A DNA stretch of 64,000 nucleotides from contig NZ_CP063812.1 in assembly GCF_015277855.1 (NCBI RefSeq), positions 3,720,001 to 3,784,000 of the forward strand, read 5' to 3'. Position 1 is the stretch's first letter. Each line of letters starts with the position of its first letter. Position numbers and translations under genes: made by a program. This document shows positions 61,195 to 64,000 of the stretch, piece by piece. The notes beneath the pieces are model-generated. The model saw nothing but the letters and a program-made list of their open reading frames with translations, did not search any database and was not told the DNA's origin. The DNA is from Microbacterium cremeum (GTDB lineage Bacteria; Actinomycetota; Actinomycetes; Actinomycetales; Microbacteriaceae).

Positions 61195-62010
61195 ATGTCT
61201 GCGATCGCCGATGACCCGGGCGCCGAGCTGCGCGAACTGCGCGAGCGCGCGTACGGGCCGGATGCCGACATCCAGGACGATCCTGTGGCGATGCAGCGTC
61301 TGCGTGAGCTCGAGGAGCGCGAGCGTCTCGACGACGAGGCGGCTGCACCACAGCTCGTCGCCCCAGCGGGGACCGCACCGGAGGACGAATCCTCGGCGGG
61401 CGACGCGCCCGGAGCCGCGGATGCGTCGCCACTCGCGCCGGCTGCCGACGCCGGCGAGGCCGCGGCGGCCGAGGCGCCGGCCGCACCCGACGGCGACGCC
61501 GCATCCCCCGCCGAGGGCACGACGCGTCCCGAGACCCCGCCCTGGTGGCGGCGACGGATGCCGGTGCTCTGGGCGGCATCGCTGGTCGCGGCGGCGCTGC
61601 TCGGCGCGGCCGCGTCCGTGTCGATGCAGGCGGTGTGGTCGGGTCAGGTCGCCGTGCTCGCGGAGGATCCCGACGGCTCGTGGCCGGAGGGCTTCTTCAG
61701 CCCGCCGCCGGAGGGCGGGGCGACCTTCCAGGACTTCCACGGCCTGACACCGGTGCGCGTTCCGCAGCAGATGGGGCCCGAGGGCACGGTCAGCAACTGC
61801 CTGTACGTGCTGCGTGCCCCCTCCAACGGCATGATGGGCGCGGGATGCAGCGCGGGGACCTTCCCCGCGACCGCGGCGATCCTCGTCACCGAGCAGGCGC
61901 CCGCCGGCCTGCGCGAGCGATTCGAGCCGGGCACCGCTCTGCAGTTCGTGCTCGACGGGTCACAGGTGCGGGTGTACGCGGCCGCCCCCGTCCCGGGCGC
62001 GACGCCCTGA
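61195..62010 (+). CDS. Membrane-anchored protein of unknown function
   Basis: 271 residues. The N-terminal 115 are acidic and Ala/Pro/Glu-rich and likely cytoplasmic and disordered. One span (about 125-147) follows WWRRRMPVLWA, with a small extracellular domain (about 150-271) containing two Cys (SNCLYVLRA and GAGCSAG) that may pair. I recognise no family. It converges on the metallophosphoesterase gene. Confidence 0.6.
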   Translation: MSAIADDPGAELRELRERAYGPDADIQDDPVAMQRLRELEERERLDDEAAAPQLVAPAGTAPEDESSAGDAPGAADASPLAPAADAGEAAAAEAPAAPDGDAASPAEGTTRPETPPWWRRRMPVLWAASLVAAALLGAAASVSMQAVWSGQVAVLAEDPDGSWPEGFFSPPPEGGATFQDFHGLTPVRVPQQMGPEGTVSNCLYVLRAPSNGMMGAGCSAGTFPATAAILVTEQAPAGLRERFEPGTALQFVLDGSQVRVYAAAPVPGATP

Positions 62011-62042
62011 AACGCGGAGCGCCCCGGATCAGCCGATCGAGA

Positions 62043-64000
62043 TCACTCCCCGGAAGGGGTCTCGGTCGGCTCGGGCGCGATCGGCGTCTCGGTCGCCGGC
62101 GCCGTAGGCTCCGGTGTGCTCGGAGTGGGCGCGGGCGTCGGGGACGGCGTCGTGTACGGCTCGAGCTCGGGCGTGACCGTGCCCGGCTTCGCGCCGCTGG
62201 TGACGAACACGCTCGGCTGCGACGCGGTGCGTCCGCCGCCCTCGGAGTGGGCGATGACGAGCCACGCGTACGCGGTGCCCCGCTTGAGCTTCTGCCACTC
62301 GACCGACGCGACGCCGCCCGACGGCACCGTCGACTTGCCGATCACGGCGATCGGGTTGTACAGCGCCAGCGAGTCCGTGCGGAAGCTCGTCGTGCGCGAG
62401 GTGAGATCGACCGGCAGCACCATGTTGTCGGCCTCGGGGTCGTACCGCAGTGCCGGGTCGTATTCTCCGGCGCCGAAGTCGTCGAGGAACGGCGAGTAGG
62501 TGTCGACGATCATCTCGCCGCGGTCCACGTCGAACTGCAGCAGGCGCAGGTAGCTCGCGCCGAACCGCAGCCGGTCGGTCGGAGCGTACCCGCCGATCTC
62601 GGTGAGCCCCAGCTCCTCGGCCGTGATCGTGTAGGCCTGGTAGTCGGCGAGCAGCTCGACCACGCCGTGGGCGACCTCCCCGACCTCGGGCTTCACGTTC
62701 GTGCCCACGCCGTGCACATGGCCGGCGAGGATCAGGAACACGTTGGGGTTCTCGGCCACGACGGTCTTGAACAGCATCGACCCGTCGGGAGCGGCGAACG
62801 CCGCGTCACGGCCGTCGCGCTGCGTGCCCGCGGCGAGATAGTCGTGCGACAGCAGGATGCCGTTGCGCTCCGGGTACCGCTTGAAGATGGAGTCCGCCCA
62901 GGCGGCCTCCTCGCGGGTGACGCCGTACGAGAGACCGACCGACACGAAGTCGATGCCGCCCGCCGAGAACAGCGTGTAGTTGTTCTGGTTGTCGCCCTCA
63001 CGCCACGGGCCGCCGTACTCGGCGTCGACCCACTGGCCGGCGGCGGCCGCGTAGCGGTCGGGTCCGAAGTACTGGTTGTACATCGCACCGGGGCCGTCCT
63101 CGGTGCCCGACCGGTTGTCGTGGTTGCCGGCGATCACCTGGTTCGGCACGCCCGCCTCGTCCAGGATGCGCTGCTGCCGCGACGACACCTCGAACTCGCC
63201 GATCACCTGCTGCATCATCGCGTCGTCCGCGGGCGTGCGGATGTTGTTCTCGATGATGTCGCCGGTGTGCGCGACGTACTTGATCTTGCGTTCCCGGGCG
63301 TTCGCCGCGATCCAGCGGGTCGTGTCACCGTAGGCCTTCTCCCAGATGGCCCGCTCGGCCGCCGTCTCCTGCTCGACCGCTCCCTCCGACAGGTACTGCG
63401 TGTCGGTGAAGTGCGCGATCGAGAAGTCGTACGACGACGGGTCGGCGAAGCCTTCGGTGCCGGGGTGGATCTCGTCGGCGAAGGGATCCTCGCCCGTGAT
63501 CATCACATGCACCTGCTGCCCGTCGAGATAGCGCTCGTCGACGATCGCGATGAGCTCGGTGTCGCCCTCGAGCGCGCCGCGCGAGCTCGCCAGCACATCC
63601 CATGTCGAGGTCTCGGTGTTCCAGGCCCGCAGCGAGACGACCCGCGTCGGGTCGATGACGCCCTCCCAGCGCAGCACCGGGTCGCCGACCTGGCCCTTGA
63701 CCTGCACGTCGAAGCGCTGGAACGAGACCTCACGGCTCGCGGGGGAATCGAGTGTGACGCCGTCACCGGGTGCGAGCGCCTTCGTGCTGCCCACCTTGCG
63801 CTCGCCCGCCACGGACAGCGTCGTCGGCACCTCGACCGCGGAGCCCTGCCACCCCTGATTGGGGGTCAGGATCTCCGCCTGCTGGAACTCCGCCGCCACC
63901 GCTCCGCCGTCGGGCTCCGAGACCGTCGCCTCGAGCGTCACGGTGCCCGCGACATCCGTCGTCCCTCCCGCCGGGGCGAGGGCGGTCGGGGTGTCGGGGA
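62043..64000 (-). CDS. Calcineurin-like metallophosphoesterase, partial at right edge
   Basis: At least 652 residues; the frame is open to the window edge, so the true start lies beyond 64000. Metal-site motifs: FSIAHFTDTQY, VAHTGDIIEN, VIAGNHDNRSG, ILLSHDYL and LAGHVHGVGT, the calcineurin-like series. N-terminal beta domains precede it and a Pro/Thr-rich tail follows (TPSPTPAPTPSTPEP), ending without a sorting signal. It is likely a secreted phosphodiesterase or phosphatase. Confidence 0.85.
   Translation of the reverse strand, partial: PDTPTALAPAGGTTDVAGTVTLEATVSEPDGGAVAAEFQQAEILTPNQGWQGSAVEVPTTLSVAGERKVGSTKALAPGDGVTLDSPASREVSFQRFDVQVKGQVGDPVLRWEGVIDPTRVVSLRAWNTETSTWDVLASSRGALEGDTELIAIVDERYLDGQQVHVMITGEDPFADEIHPGTEGFADPSSYDFSIAHFTDTQYLSEGAVEQETAAERAIWEKAYGDTTRWIAANARERKIKYVAHTGDIIENNIRTPADDAMMQQVIGEFEVSSRQQRILDEAGVPNQVIAGNHDNRSGTEDGPGAMYNQYFGPDRYAAAAGQWVDAEYGGPWREGDNQNNYTLFSAGGIDFVSVGLSYGVTREEAAWADSIFKRYPERNGILLSHDYLAAGTQRDGRDAAFAAPDGSMLFKTVVAENPNVFLILAGHVHGVGTNVKPEVGEVAHGVVELLADYQAYTITAEELGLTEIGGYAPTDRLRFGASYLRLLQFDVDRGEMIVDTYSPFLDDFGAGEYDPALRYDPEADNMVLPVDLTSRTTSFRTDSLALYNPIAVIGKSTVPSGGVASVEWQKLKRGTAYAWLVIAHSEGGGRTASQPSVFVTSGAKPGTVTPELEPYTTPSPTPAPTPSTPEPTAPATETPIAPEPTETPSGE

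Overview
The window is a GC-rich (about 70 percent) bacterial chromosome segment with dense coding, GTG starts, chained 1-11 bp gene overlaps and actinobacterial gene content: hspR beside dnaK, a ferredoxin-type sulfite reductase with FprA and 7Fe ferredoxin, and LAxTG surface anchoring. A Microbacteriaceae genome, most likely Microbacterium, fits best; this is inference without a database search.

Layout. 1-10.5 kb: a truncated and a giant (about 2006 aa) repeat-built surface protein, both DUF11-type, around a membrane protein and a MalT-like LuxR regulator. 10.6-14.9 kb: the dnaK-grpE-dnaJ-hspR heat-shock operon with a HAIR operator. 15-27.7 kb: a secreted M1 peptidase, a NarL-type two-component system, an MFS transporter, a membrane-anchored substrate-binding/VWA protein, a BCCT transporter, two divergent His/Gly-rich MarR-type regulators and a CbiX-like chelatase. 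27.7-41.7 kb (minus strand): pstC-pstA-pstS, then two more phosphate-binding-type proteins, a WxL-like protein, a WxLIP/DUF916-like protein, a collagen-like Gly-repeat protein and a sortase-fold protein lacking the catalytic His and Cys, ending with an N-terminally extended pstB. 41.9-47.4 kb: a PASTA Ser/Thr kinase, a lytic transglycosylase, an M23 peptidase and an FKBP lipoprotein (cell-wall theme). 48.3-59.8 kb: one long sulfur-assimilation operon (sulfite reductase, APS reductase, sulfate adenylyltransferase subunits, ABC importer, SUMT, ferredoxin reductase, ferredoxin, thioredoxin-reductase-like protein). 59.9-64 kb: a secreted M14 carboxypeptidase with a frameshifted signal peptide, an unknown membrane-anchored protein and a partial metallophosphoesterase.

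The best candidates for an undescribed system are (i) the Pst transporter interleaved with a WxL-like surface complex and a catalytically dead sortase, whose two transcription units (and the PASTA kinase gene) share a two-part upstream element, and (ii) palindromic repeats inserted in frame inside working genes (cysN, SUMT, the kinase, and a second family in cysD), like the coding palindromes known from Rickettsia. An over-represented 10-mer, GACGGATGCC, is spread through the window. Two likely frameshifts (kinase PASTA domain, M14 signal peptide) could be sequencing errors or real.
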